This document shows positions 1-8,337 of a stretch of DNA of 64,000 bases, piece by piece; positions within the stretch are counted from its first letter, which is position 1, and each line of letters opens with the position of its first letter. Below the pieces are notes generated by a model that was given only the letters and a program-made list of their open reading frames with translations, did no database searches and was not told where the DNA came from. The position numbers and the translations under genes were made by a program. Source of the stretch: Gammaproteobacteria bacterium HGW-Gammaproteobacteria-15 (GTDB lineage Bacteria; Pseudomonadota; Gammaproteobacteria; Enterobacterales; Alteromonadaceae); the NCBI GenBank assembly GCA_002840125.1, contig PGZF01000005.1:124001-188000 (forward strand), written 5' to 3'.

Positions 1-204
1 TGGCTCAGCTGGGCACTGGCAGCTACTTTGCCGCCACAGCAGCAGCTGTGGCTACTGGCGCTGCATGGTAAAGCGGCCAGAGCCTGTGAATGGAACAGCA
101 ATATGATACGGCAAGACTTACTCAATGCGATCCGGCTGGGCAGTATTGAACTTAGCTGCAATAACAAACTGCTGCCTGCCAGTACTGCTGACGAGCTAAC
201 CTGA
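1..204 (+). CDS. C-terminal end of an unidentified protein (partial)
   Basis: Frame 1 is open from the first base to a TGA at 202-204, giving 67 residues that end ..STADELT. The 5' part lies outside the window. The fragment is rich in Leu, Ala and Gln and carries two Cys (CEW and LSCNN), but I recognise no domain. It ends convergently, 12 bases before the stop of the pseudouridine synthase gene on the other strand. Seen: the open frame with host-like codon use. Inferred: the tail of a chromosomal gene. Confidence 0.45.
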   Translation, partial: WLSWALAATLPPQQQLWLLALHGKAARACEWNSNMIRQDLLNAIRLGSIELSCNNKLLPASTADELT

Positions 205-216
205 GCAGTTAACCGC

Positions 217-1062
217 TTATTGCTTTGATGAACCGTGCAACCTAAGTTCGGGCGGCACAGTAAAGCTTTGGCTCTTATGCCGCAGTGGGCAGCTAAAACT
301 AAGCTCAACTGCCTGCAACGCCAGCCCGGCGCTATCTTTATTGCCCTGGCCATATTGCGGATCCCCCATTACCGGGTGACCAACCGCAGCAAAATGCCGC
401 CGGATCTGATGCTTGCGGCCGCTGATAAGATCAACCTCCAGCCAGCTTTGTTGCGCTGCCGTATCAAACTGCAACAGCTGAAAACGGGTAAGGCAGGCTT
501 TGTCGTCCAGCGGCAAACTGATTTCGCCTTGTTGTAACAAGCTATCGGGCAGTAGCCCTTTAACCCGGATAACATATTGCTTGCTGATCTTATGTCCGGC
601 AATCAGCTTGCTAAATGCCGCAGCCGCATTTTTACTATGGGCAACAATAACCAGACCGCTGGCTTCGCGGTCCAGCCGGTGCAGTATAAATACCTGGCGT
701 TTTGCGGCAAAATGTTGCTCAACCGCACGCAGCAATGACAAATGATCGCCCCACTCGTTGCCCTGCGACAACATGCCTGCAGGTTTAAACCACACGCTAT
801 ACTGCTGCTGATCACTTATCAATTGCGCCGGCTCACAGCTGCGCTGTAATAATTCATCATCATAATGCAGTTGCAGCTGTTGGCCGGTTTGCAAGGCTGT
901 TTGCGCACGGCGCAGCCGTTTTTGCGGTTTGCCGCTTAGCAGCACAGCACCTTTACTCATAGCGTCTTTCAACCGGCCTTTTGACAGCTCAGGTACGCGC
1001 AGGCTAAGTAAATCAATAGCATTTATGCTGCTCTGTGCCACTACAGTACGAACCAGTCTCAT
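217..1062 (-). CDS. RluA-family RNA pseudouridine synthase
   Basis: Converts uridine to pseudouridine in structured RNA; the exact rRNA or tRNA target cannot be told from sequence. An S4-like N-terminal segment (roughly residues 5-70) is followed by the catalytic domain with the family signature HRLDREASG, whose Asp is the nucleophile, and by the late motif RKHQIRRH. About 280 residues is normal for single-domain RluA proteins. An ATG at 1074 adds four residues, but the AAAGG in front of it is too close; the ATG at 1062 has that sequence at a longer, workable distance. The gene is monocistronic, divergent from the next gene and convergent with the partial gene at the window start. Confidence 0.88.
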   Translation of the reverse strand: MRLVRTVVAQSSINAIDLLSLRVPELSKGRLKDAMSKGAVLLSGKPQKRLRRAQTALQTGQQLQLHYDDELLQRSCEPAQLISDQQQYSVWFKPAGMLSQGNEWGDHLSLLRAVEQHFAAKRQVFILHRLDREASGLVIVAHSKNAAAAFSKLIAGHKISKQYVIRVKGLLPDSLLQQGEISLPLDDKACLTRFQLLQFDTAAQQSWLEVDLISGRKHQIRRHFAAVGHPVMGDPQYGQGNKDSAGLALQAVELSFSCPLRHKSQSFTVPPELRLHGSSKQ

Positions 1063-1147
1063 TGCTTTACACATCCTTTACGTTGAAGTTCAGCCAAAAT
1101 TCATCCCGCCAGCCTGTAATAGTAACAAAGCCCAGGGAGATACCGTT

Positions 1148-1804
1148 ATGAAAAATATCAGCTTTAGCCTACTAAGTTGCTTGCTGTTGTGGCTTGCTGT
1201 GCCAGCCACGGCCAGCGCAACTGATAGCAGCACTACCGAGCGGCGCAGTGAGCATAAACCGCTGCTAAAAAGTGTAAAAGATACCAAAGTAACCACTCAG
1301 GCTTACCAGAGCCATGTCTGGTTTCACAGCGTTGATGTGTTTATCAGCGGCGATCTCAACGCCAACGGTTACTATCACCGGCTGGAAGTTGAACTGGATG
1401 CCGATACGTCACTACCCTATCAGCAGGTATTTGCTGAGTTTACCCTGCTGCCAAGCCATGGCGATGAGCGGGTATATTACACCAGCAGTGTATTTGAATT
1501 GTACAGGCAAAGCCCTGACGACTGGCTGGCAATTGATACGGTGCTGGAAAACCGCTTCGCGCCAGACGACTATCTGCTAACCATAAGGCTATTTGACGCT
1601 GCCACCGGCTACCTGCTGGCAGAGATATCCGGCTTTGATGATGCCAGCCTTGATTATATTCCACTGGAGGATTACAACAGAGACAGCTACATTCGCAGCA
1701 GCGTAACGGTTGAAGCATCAGGCGGCGCCACTGGTATCTTGCTGTTGCTGGTATTATGCTTGTTGTCTGGGCAACGTTATCGGGCATTACGTCACCGGAG
1801 CTAA
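1148..1804 (+). CDS. Exported protein with GlyGly-CTERM-like anchor (choice-of-anchor H type)
   Basis: A 218-residue protein. The signal peptide (about residues 1-24, ending in TASA) precedes a soluble beta-rich region containing the stretch HSVDVFISGDLNANGYYHRL, which is typical of choice-of-anchor H proteins. The C-terminus has a Gly-Gly pair (ASGGATG), a hydrophobic helix and a basic end (RYRALRHRS). Such tails are known rhombosortase substrates: the tail is cut and the protein attached to the outer surface. The start is the ATG at 1148 with AGGGAGA at 1134-1140; an upstream in-frame extension lacks a ribosome site and overlaps the divergent gene. The next gene starts at the base after this stop, so the two are probably cotranslated. 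Confidence 0.75.
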   Translation: MKNISFSLLSCLLLWLAVPATASATDSSTTERRSEHKPLLKSVKDTKVTTQAYQSHVWFHSVDVFISGDLNANGYYHRLEVELDADTSLPYQQVFAEFTLLPSHGDERVYYTSSVFELYRQSPDDWLAIDTVLENRFAPDDYLLTIRLFDAATGYLLAEISGFDDASLDYIPLEDYNRDSYIRSSVTVEASGGATGILLLLVLCLLSGQRYRALRHRS

Positions 1805-2728
1805 ATGAAATTTATCCTGTTGTTTTTTCTGCTGCTGCCGCCACTGCTGGCGGCAGATACGTTACGTTTTTCCCTGCAACAGGATGACGGTCAGGCACAT
1901 TTTAATTACCACTTCAGTGCGGCCGGGCAGGCACAGCAACTAAACTTTAGCATCGCCCAAACTACCTTAAGCAATCACTTTCGCCAGTTTCGCCGTTTTC
2001 AGACCAACGTTTTGCAGCAGTATTTATGGCGGGACTTGCAAATGCACATGACGCAATATCCTAACGTCCGCCTGCTGCGCCAGCCAGACAGCAATGCATT
2101 GCGTTATCAGATCGTCAGTGCCGATCAAACTCTGCTACCACAACTGCAGCATGAGCTAAGCCAACTCACAGCTGAACGCAGCCAGTTCTATCTGCAGCAG
2201 GCTTATTATTATCAACTGAGCCTGCCCTGGAGCGGGCCTGCTATTGTGCCCGACCACCAGCGGCTGATGCAGGACAGCCTGAATGACCTGTTGCCGGTAG
2301 CCAGGGCCTTACATGATAAGCTGGTGAACACCGCCAGCCGGGATTCGGTGGCGTATATCAGCAGTTGGTTACAGCAATTGCCCTATCAGGATTTATCTGA
2401 CCGGCAGAATTCCACTGGTAATACTTTTAGCCCGCCGCTAAGAGTGTTGCAGGAAAACCGTGGCGACTGCGATAGTAAGACGGTGTTACTTGCTGCCTTG
2501 CTCCGCATGCTGTTGCCAGATGTAAAACTGGCCATAGTATACCTGCCACAGCACGCCATGCTGGCAGTACAGTTACCGGTTGGCGCTATGGACGAAAAAG
2601 TTACCATAGAGGGTAAAGAGTATTTGCTGATAGACCCCACCGGCCCGGCGCTATCGGCGCCCGGTCAAATAAGCCAAAACTATATTATGTATACCCGCAG
2701 CGGCCACTTTGGTTATCGTTTACTCTGA
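1805..2728 (+). CDS. Secreted transglutaminase-like domain protein
   Basis: A 307-residue protein with a signal peptide (about 1-16, LLPPLLAAD). The C-terminal half shows a papain/transglutaminase-fold pattern: NRGDCDSKTVLLAALLR with the candidate catalytic Cys, then QHAMLAVQ with the His, then YLLIDPTGP with the Asp. This order Cys-His-Asp fits bacterial transglutaminase-like cysteine proteins. The start ATG directly follows the TAA of the GlyGly-CTERM gene, implying a two-gene unit; a role in processing or cross-linking surface proteins is only an inference from this context. The 3' end overlaps the convergent sensor gene by nine bases. Confidence 0.7.
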   Translation: MKFILLFFLLLPPLLAADTLRFSLQQDDGQAHFNYHFSAAGQAQQLNFSIAQTTLSNHFRQFRRFQTNVLQQYLWRDLQMHMTQYPNVRLLRQPDSNALRYQIVSADQTLLPQLQHELSQLTAERSQFYLQQAYYYQLSLPWSGPAIVPDHQRLMQDSLNDLLPVARALHDKLVNTASRDSVAYISSWLQQLPYQDLSDRQNSTGNTFSPPLRVLQENRGDCDSKTVLLAALLRMLLPDVKLAIVYLPQHAMLAVQLPVGAMDEKVTIEGKEYLLIDPTGPALSAPGQISQNYIMYTRSGHFGYRLL

Positions 2729-3790
2729 ATCCGGTTTTTTACTATCATGCAGCTGGTAAACCTTGTCGAATACTTCGGCCCAGCCCTGCGGAATATGCCG
2801 CACACCGTGCGCCTGACCAGCAGCCAGCCGGTCAATATGCACAATTAAGCGGCCCACTGCTGATAAGGTACGTTTTTTATAACGTAGTTGTAACGCCCCT
2901 AATAGCGCGCCCAGCAGTAATACATACCCCAGCCAGTGCCAGAAAAACGTCTGCAGCCCGGCTGCAAACACATTGGTTTTATGTTCCAGCACCGCCAGTG
3001 ACCAGGGCGTACTGCTTAAGCGCTGCACCTGCAACATATGCTCATCGGCACGCTGTGGCCGTTTAATATTGCCCGCGCCGCCTACCAGCTCGCCAGACTG
3101 ATCCAGCAACATAAAATCCAGCTGCGGATACTGGCTGTGTACCGGTGCCAGCAAAGAGTCGGTTGCCACCAGGTACAAAAAGCTGCCCAGTTTTTTGTCC
3201 TGATAACTCAGCGGTACCATCAGTGCTGCCTGTTGTGGCGAAAAATGCGAATAAAATACTAAGTCGCGTTCAAAACTTAAAGTTTGCGCAGTGTTCTGGC
3301 GCCATTTTAACAACTGCTCTGTCAGATAATCCGGCCATTTCACCGCCCCATTGTAAGCAAAACCCTGCTCAGAAAAATAATACAGCCCTTTAACAACGGG
3401 TTGCGTTTCGCCGGCCAGCTCAAAATAGGGCTGTAACCTTAACAACATTTGCAACTCCAGATTAAGCACGGCATTTTCACTGTATAACGGCAGTTGCTCA
3501 GTCTCAGCGGTGAGCACAGATAACACCGGCAGGCTGTTATCGCTTTGTATAGCAGGTAACTGTAGTTTGATCTGTGCGTTGCGCCGCAATGCTTCAGCAA
3601 ATCCCATCAGCGGTAGCAAGGTGCTGTCCAGTTGCTTTACTGCATTATCCAGCTGGCTTTTGCTATGCACCACTTTATTGTCAATAGTCAGCAGGTAATG
3701 CGCGGTTGCGCCCAATAGCGACAAAGCAAGCACCAGCAGCCCACCCAGCAGGCTACTGCGTTTATATTCGGTGTATACAGGGTTTTTCAT
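2720..3790 (-). CDS. Membrane-anchored sensor-like protein without output domain
   Basis: A 356-residue protein with two membrane segments: one near residues 13-33 and one near residues 285-305 (WLGYVLLLGALLGAL). The roughly 250-residue region between them should lie in the periplasm and resembles the sensory part of Cache-type receptors (PQAALMVPLSYQDKKLGSF, DFMLLDQSGELVGG). After the second helix only about 50 cytoplasmic residues follow, HAMP-like at most, with no kinase, GGDEF or MCP domain. The start at 3790 has GGAG upstream (catgcaaaGGAGttgcATG); the frame extends further 5' but without support. I cannot name a function. Confidence 0.6.
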   Translation of the reverse strand: MKNPVYTEYKRSSLLGGLLVLALSLLGATAHYLLTIDNKVVHSKSQLDNAVKQLDSTLLPLMGFAEALRRNAQIKLQLPAIQSDNSLPVLSVLTAETEQLPLYSENAVLNLELQMLLRLQPYFELAGETQPVVKGLYYFSEQGFAYNGAVKWPDYLTEQLLKWRQNTAQTLSFERDLVFYSHFSPQQAALMVPLSYQDKKLGSFLYLVATDSLLAPVHSQYPQLDFMLLDQSGELVGGAGNIKRPQRADEHMLQVQRLSSTPWSLAVLEHKTNVFAAGLQTFFWHWLGYVLLLGALLGALQLRYKKRTLSAVGRLIVHIDRLAAGQAHGVRHIPQGWAEVFDKVYQLHDSKKPDSE

Positions 3791-3836
3791 GCAACTCCTT
3801 TGCATGTCCGGAAGGACTTTAGGGCAATAAGAACAA

Positions 3837-3879
3837 AAAAAGCCTAGTTGAACGATATAATTAGTCAACCAGGCTTTTT
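3837..3879 (-). terminator. Rho-independent terminator after truncated gene
   Basis: Inverted repeat AAAAAGCCT-GTTGA / TCAAC-AGGCTTTTT around a 13-base loop, with a T run when read on the minus strand. It lies just after the stop codon of the gene stump at 3898 and before the sensor gene, so it originally terminated the truncated gene. Confidence 0.75.
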
Positions 3880-3897
3880 ATAAACAATATAGACAGG

Positions 3898-4043
3898 TTA
3901 CAAATTAGCTTCAGCGAACGACGCCAGACGGCTGCGCACTACACCATTTAAGTTAATGGTGGTACTGCCTTCAAAGTTTTTAAATCGTTCCACTATATAA
4001 GTTAAGCCTGATGTTACTGCCGTTACCCCATTCCTAAATAGAT
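3898..4043 (-). pseudogene. 3' stump of a host gene interrupted by the mobile module
   Basis: On the minus strand an open frame runs into a TAA at 3898-3900, encoding a tail that reads NGVTAVTSGLTYIVERFKNF and ends SRLASFAEANL. It has no start of its own, is followed at the right distance by a strong terminator, and its upstream end merges with AT-rich sequence before the recombinase operon. I read it as the C-terminus of a chromosomal gene whose 5' part was removed when the module integrated or by later deletion. The parent gene is not recognised. The right edge of the fragment (about 4043) is approximate. Confidence 0.5.
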
Positions 4044-4109
4044 ACCAAAACCCTATTCTTGACAAATCAACTATTAGTGTTACCCTTAATTAAAATCGCC
4101 GGAGCACAT

Positions 4110-5588
4110 ATGTCGAGATCACCTTCAAAGATTATCAAATCCAGTCTGAATCTAGGAAACCTTCCTTATTTCGCAAAAGACAAAGATAACAACTTTATCG
4201 AAGAGCGGTATGGCGACTTTAAATTGAGAAATCTTTGTTACCACAGTGACAATGTTATCGATAATTTCCCACTCATATCTTGCTCTGAGCGTCTTAGAGA
4301 ATGTTTAGAATTTAATCTTTTCCTAATCGATAGGAAGACTGGTGTCTTTTCATTAAAAAGAAACCGGCACACGGAAAACGAAGAGTACGTTTGGAGTAAA
4401 GGTCACCTGGGAGCAAAGAAGAGCTGTGAGCTTGATATCGGTAGCATCATGCCAATTGCTAAAGATCTTCGTAAATTTCTGGATTGGATGATTGAACAGA
4501 AGATAACTTATGAGGAGATCATGGCCGTACCTAGCAATTTTAATCCCCACAGCATAATGGAAGCTGAAACCCTGCTGCCCGTTTGGCGATTTCAAAAGTA
4601 CATGACCACCCTTGTGAAAAATAAAACGATATCATTCAAGCTGGGCAATCGAATTCTACAAAATATCAGAGCGTTTTACGTATGGAGCTTTAGGAGAGGA
4701 GAAGTCAAAGCACTCCCATTCTCACATAAGTTGAAAGCAATAAAGGTGCGACGAAAGGATGATGCTGAGTCACTATTCTCAATGCCAGGTGTGAAGCTCC
4801 ATCATTCTCGGGCGCTTAGAACCTATATCAGTAATCTCACAATCCCTAAAAGCGCTATTCAGAAAGACGACAAACCCAATCAGGGACTCCTCGCATACAC
4901 AGCCGATGAGCTATTGGTACTGATGAAAACGGATGTATACACTCATCGCACCTATGGCCTTTTCCTAAAATGTGCACTTTTCGCTGGCTTGCGCGCAAAT
5001 GAGGTAGTTCAGATTAATCGGGATGACGTCATCAACCCCGCCAGCAACAGAATTAGCTTTTCAATATTATTACTACGTAAATTCAGTAAAGCTGAAAATC
5101 TGCGAATTTCTCCCACGCTCATGGCTATGCTATGGGACTATACACAAGACAGTGTCTATCTTGAACGACAGAGAAAGCATGAAAATGTGTTTGGTATAAA
5201 TAACTCAGAACATCCGCTACCACTTTTTATAAACAGGGATGGTAAGAGAATGACTGTTAGTAGTGTTTCAAACTCTATTCAAAAAGTTCGAGCTGAGTTA
5301 AAAGAACGAGGGCTGCCGGGCCTTGAGAGAAATTTTCACGATTTAAGAGCAACATTTGCAACTTACTGGGCTATTGCGTTAATCAAGAAAGGGTATTCCC
5401 CAAATGACATCAAAGCTAAGCTCATGCTGCTAATGTCACATGAAACATACGAAACAACTCAACGTTACATTGATTTTGCAGTAGAAGGTCGCATGGGCAA
5501 ACATGGCGCAATGGAACCTTGGGTTGTCGACCTTTACCAGGAAGTATTTGAAAGGGTGAATAACACTGGAGCGTTACATGATTCCTAA
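4110..5588 (+). CDS. Tyrosine recombinase, first gene of recombinase trio (GMT-like)
   Basis: A 492-residue site-specific recombinase that would cut and rejoin DNA at the element ends. The C-terminal third carries a complete catalytic set: Arg in LFAGLRANEVV (about residue 295), HDLRATFATYW (about 410), the His in LMSHETYE and the nucleophile Tyr in QRYIDF (about 453). The N-terminal part would hold the SAM-like core-binding domain. The start is the ATG at 4110 with GGAG at 4101-4104; a TTG further upstream is unsupported. Its last 11 bases overlap the next gene, so translation is probably coupled. Candidate for the recombinase GmtY or an accompanying integrase; the exact family is not settled. 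Confidence 0.8.
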   Translation: MSRSPSKIIKSSLNLGNLPYFAKDKDNNFIEERYGDFKLRNLCYHSDNVIDNFPLISCSERLRECLEFNLFLIDRKTGVFSLKRNRHTENEEYVWSKGHLGAKKSCELDIGSIMPIAKDLRKFLDWMIEQKITYEEIMAVPSNFNPHSIMEAETLLPVWRFQKYMTTLVKNKTISFKLGNRILQNIRAFYVWSFRRGEVKALPFSHKLKAIKVRRKDDAESLFSMPGVKLHHSRALRTYISNLTIPKSAIQKDDKPNQGLLAYTADELLVLMKTDVYTHRTYGLFLKCALFAGLRANEVVQINRDDVINPASNRISFSILLLRKFSKAENLRISPTLMAMLWDYTQDSVYLERQRKHENVFGINNSEHPLPLFINRDGKRMTVSSVSNSIQKVRAELKERGLPGLERNFHDLRATFATYWAIALIKKGYSPNDIKAKLMLLMSHETYETTQRYIDFAVEGRMGKHGAMEPWVVDLYQEVFERVNNTGALHDS

Positions 5589-8337
5589 GCGCAGTATGGA
5601 ATTAATAAACATCTTTAAAGCGCACTCTGACAATCTTGGTGCTGATGTAGAAAGTATTTTAACAAAAGCCTGCAAGCCTGATTCAGAGAGAGACTGCGCA
5701 GGACATGACGTAACCGTAGAACGTCTTAAAGACCTCTGTGCCTACATAGATCTCGACAATCAATCCGAATCGCTTACACATTTTCACAGGTTCATAAGTG
5801 AGGGATTTAACAGATTAAACAATGAGTTAAATTGGGCAAATGTTGAGCAGGAGTTATTCTTAGTTGAAATCAGGCAAGTGTACACAAAACGAGGAGGCTC
5901 TGTACTCTCAACTTTAATGCATTTAGCGAAGACTTTTTTCGACAACCAAAATTTGTTATCCCCTTCACGAGCAGCGACTGCTCTAATTGAGAAAACAATC
6001 GATATTTCTCAGATGTATTTATACCCGGCAACGTGGGCTGTTGATTTCAAGAAATTAGTAGAAAAGATCTTTCAGCTACCAAACGGCTACAGCAAATACA
6101 AAGGTGGTGTCAGCTCAATGCTACAAGCTTTTTCTCAATCCAGAAATGAGCCAATAATTGTTCGGCAACTTAATAAAACAATATTTAACGCTCTAGATAA
6201 CAACGATATTTTTGAAGTCTTATTAGCCAAAACCCCAAAAGATAAACAAAGCAGACTCAGAAAATTACGAAGCGTTCACAACCCAGAATTACACGGACCC
6301 GAAAAAAAATTTGCAGGAAAAACAGTCTATATCTTAAAGGCCGGGGACGAATCAAGAGGAGCTCACTGGATCCACGAACTTTCGACCAAATGGTTTGAAC
6401 AATGTCAGACATATATATCCTATATATACAAAAATAAAGGTCAAAAAGCTGCAATCAGCTCTATTACAAGGCTGACAAAGCTAAGTAGTGCAATTTTCGA
6501 TTACGCAGACAGTTTAGATAGACTTGACCTGCTTCGTAGCGAGGGTATTTCGGCATTTTTTGCCCATGAGCAAACATTAATACGATGCTTATACAACATT
6601 GAAGATGCTCGGATAAATAGTTGCATTGGCGAAATATGTTTCATGCACAATCATATACATGCCAGTGCCTGGAAGCTAACCGATCTAATTGATTTGGCAG
6701 TAATTGTCGACTGTGATACCGGCGATGATAATCACCGCTTAATTATCCTGGATCAATTAGCAGCAAAATACCCTGCAATAGCTCAATCTATTTACGATTA
6801 CGCGCAATACGAGCTCAAAAGAATTGACGGAGACCAACGCTCAAAGGAAACTGTATTTGGGCAAATCAGCATGATCAAAGCTGTTTTCACCAGCCATGTG
6901 AATCTGTTGGATAATAATGATCATCGATTGCTTGCTGATGTTGGCTTAGCGGCTTTAGAACAGAATAACTGTCGAATAATCAAACGTATCCGCAGCGCCC
7001 TAAACGATAAATTCAAAGCTGACAAACTTTCATTAGGAAGTGCAAGAGGTATGCAATCAGCTTTTGGATTGTTCTGCGCACACTATGAATTAACTGAAGT
7101 CCGCTCATATGCTGTATCAGGAAAAAAGAGAGGGGCTAATGACACTAAAAGTAAAGCTGCGGATTACTACGCTAAAGAGGAAGTAGCGGCCATTGCGTAT
7201 GCAATAGAGTTAGGGTTAATGGATGCTGATTTATCTGGAAAGGACGAGTTACTGCTTCGTTTAGGACGAATTTTACTAAAAACCGGTTGGAACCTGGCAC
7301 CACTCTTAATGCTTGAGATTGACGACATTCTGAAGGTGGATGCGCCACTCACAGGAAAAACAGCGCACTTCGTTCGTCTTTTTAAAAAGAGAGCCGGCTA
7401 TAAAACGCAATTTTATGAGTTTGAATTAACCGACGATAGCCTTCTAAATGAGGGTTTAGTATTCGGAACAGAGGTAACAAATGCATTAGCTGATCTTGAA
7501 TACATTCGAGACAAGATTTCCTCAAAGCTACGTGCTGACCTTCCTGAAGATAGTAAACTCAGATATAGACTGTCGTTGTATCGTGATAAGAATGATAAAA
7601 TTTTGAGCTTTACCCATACAAAGTTCAGTGCATGGTTAAGCGAGGTTCTTCGTCGATTCGAATGCCAAATATCATTTAATTTACAACGAATCCGTAAAGG
7701 TGGCCTTAATTATGTCTATAAGGCATATGCAAAAAAATTCCACCAATATAACAAAGCGGGACAGCATTCACTGAAAGTATTTTTGGATGTTTACCTACGA
7801 GACGATGGTATCAAATCAGAAGAGACTATTGCCTCAGCTACTCGAGTAATGTCCGACTATTTTTCAGGCAGACCCTTATCAGACGAAATTATTATAGTTA
7901 CCGAAATACCCACAGACACCAAACAAACGCCTTCAGGTCGATGCGCGTCAAATGGCAACGACGCTGAATTTTTAGCCTTCGAAAAACAGCAACAACGACT
8001 AAACAGGAGTACAAAAGCAGCTAGTTCGCAATGTGGCGATTTTAATGCCTGCCTGTTTTGCCGACATTTTCGTGTCGTTGCTGATAAGGAACATGTTTGG
8101 CGTTTGTTGTCTTATCAACGCTACGTTGTAGGTGAAATGGAGCGAGGTGTTAGTGATTATGAGAGTAATACAGATCAAGCAACCTATATTGAGTTGTTAA
8201 ATAAACGGGTTGAAACGATACTTGCTGAGCTTAGCGAAATCAGTCCAGATGCCGTTCAAGCTGGTGTTGCCTTATTAAAAACAAGAGGCTGCCACGACGA
8301 TTGGGCATTCTATGCCGATATAGGAGTAGCACGGTGA
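5578..8337 (+). CDS. Large degenerate tyrosine-recombinase-like protein of the trio
   Basis: A 919-residue protein with no easy family match. Its C-terminal third keeps the spacing of a tyrosine recombinase but has lost key residues: LLKTGWNLAPLLMLEIDD (about residue 570) resembles the TGxRxxE box with Asn for Arg, NLQRIRKGG (about 701) resembles the HxLR box, and SLKVFLDVYLRDD (about 738) the tyrosine box. Near residues 818-828 is a Cys cluster (CGDFNACLFC) like the one in the following protein. It probably assists or tethers DNA rather than cuts it. It overlaps both neighbours (11 bases and a GTGA overlap). Related proteins may be GmtZ/GmtY-type; this is unverified. Confidence 0.65.
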   Translation: MIPKRSMELINIFKAHSDNLGADVESILTKACKPDSERDCAGHDVTVERLKDLCAYIDLDNQSESLTHFHRFISEGFNRLNNELNWANVEQELFLVEIRQVYTKRGGSVLSTLMHLAKTFFDNQNLLSPSRAATALIEKTIDISQMYLYPATWAVDFKKLVEKIFQLPNGYSKYKGGVSSMLQAFSQSRNEPIIVRQLNKTIFNALDNNDIFEVLLAKTPKDKQSRLRKLRSVHNPELHGPEKKFAGKTVYILKAGDESRGAHWIHELSTKWFEQCQTYISYIYKNKGQKAAISSITRLTKLSSAIFDYADSLDRLDLLRSEGISAFFAHEQTLIRCLYNIEDARINSCIGEICFMHNHIHASAWKLTDLIDLAVIVDCDTGDDNHRLIILDQLAAKYPAIAQSIYDYAQYELKRIDGDQRSKETVFGQISMIKAVFTSHVNLLDNNDHRLLADVGLAALEQNNCRIIKRIRSALNDKFKADKLSLGSARGMQSAFGLFCAHYELTEVRSYAVSGKKRGANDTKSKAADYYAKEEVAAIAYAIELGLMDADLSGKDELLLRLGRILLKTGWNLAPLLMLEIDDILKVDAPLTGKTAHFVRLFKKRAGYKTQFYEFELTDDSLLNEGLVFGTEVTNALADLEYIRDKISSKLRADLPEDSKLRYRLSLYRDKNDKILSFTHTKFSAWLSEVLRRFECQISFNLQRIRKGGLNYVYKAYAKKFHQYNKAGQHSLKVFLDVYLRDDGIKSEETIASATRVMSDYFSGRPLSDEIIIVTEIPTDTKQTPSGRCASNGNDAEFLAFEKQQQRLNRSTKAASSQCGDFNACLFCRHFRVVADKEHVWRLLSYQRYVVGEMERGVSDYESNTDQATYIELLNKRVETILAELSEISPDAVQAGVALLKTRGCHDDWAFYADIGVAR

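Noticed and set aside
929..1147. Longer start for the GlyGly-CTERM protein
   Set aside because: Overlaps the divergent pseudouridine synthase gene, lacks a ribosome site, and would bury the signal peptide.
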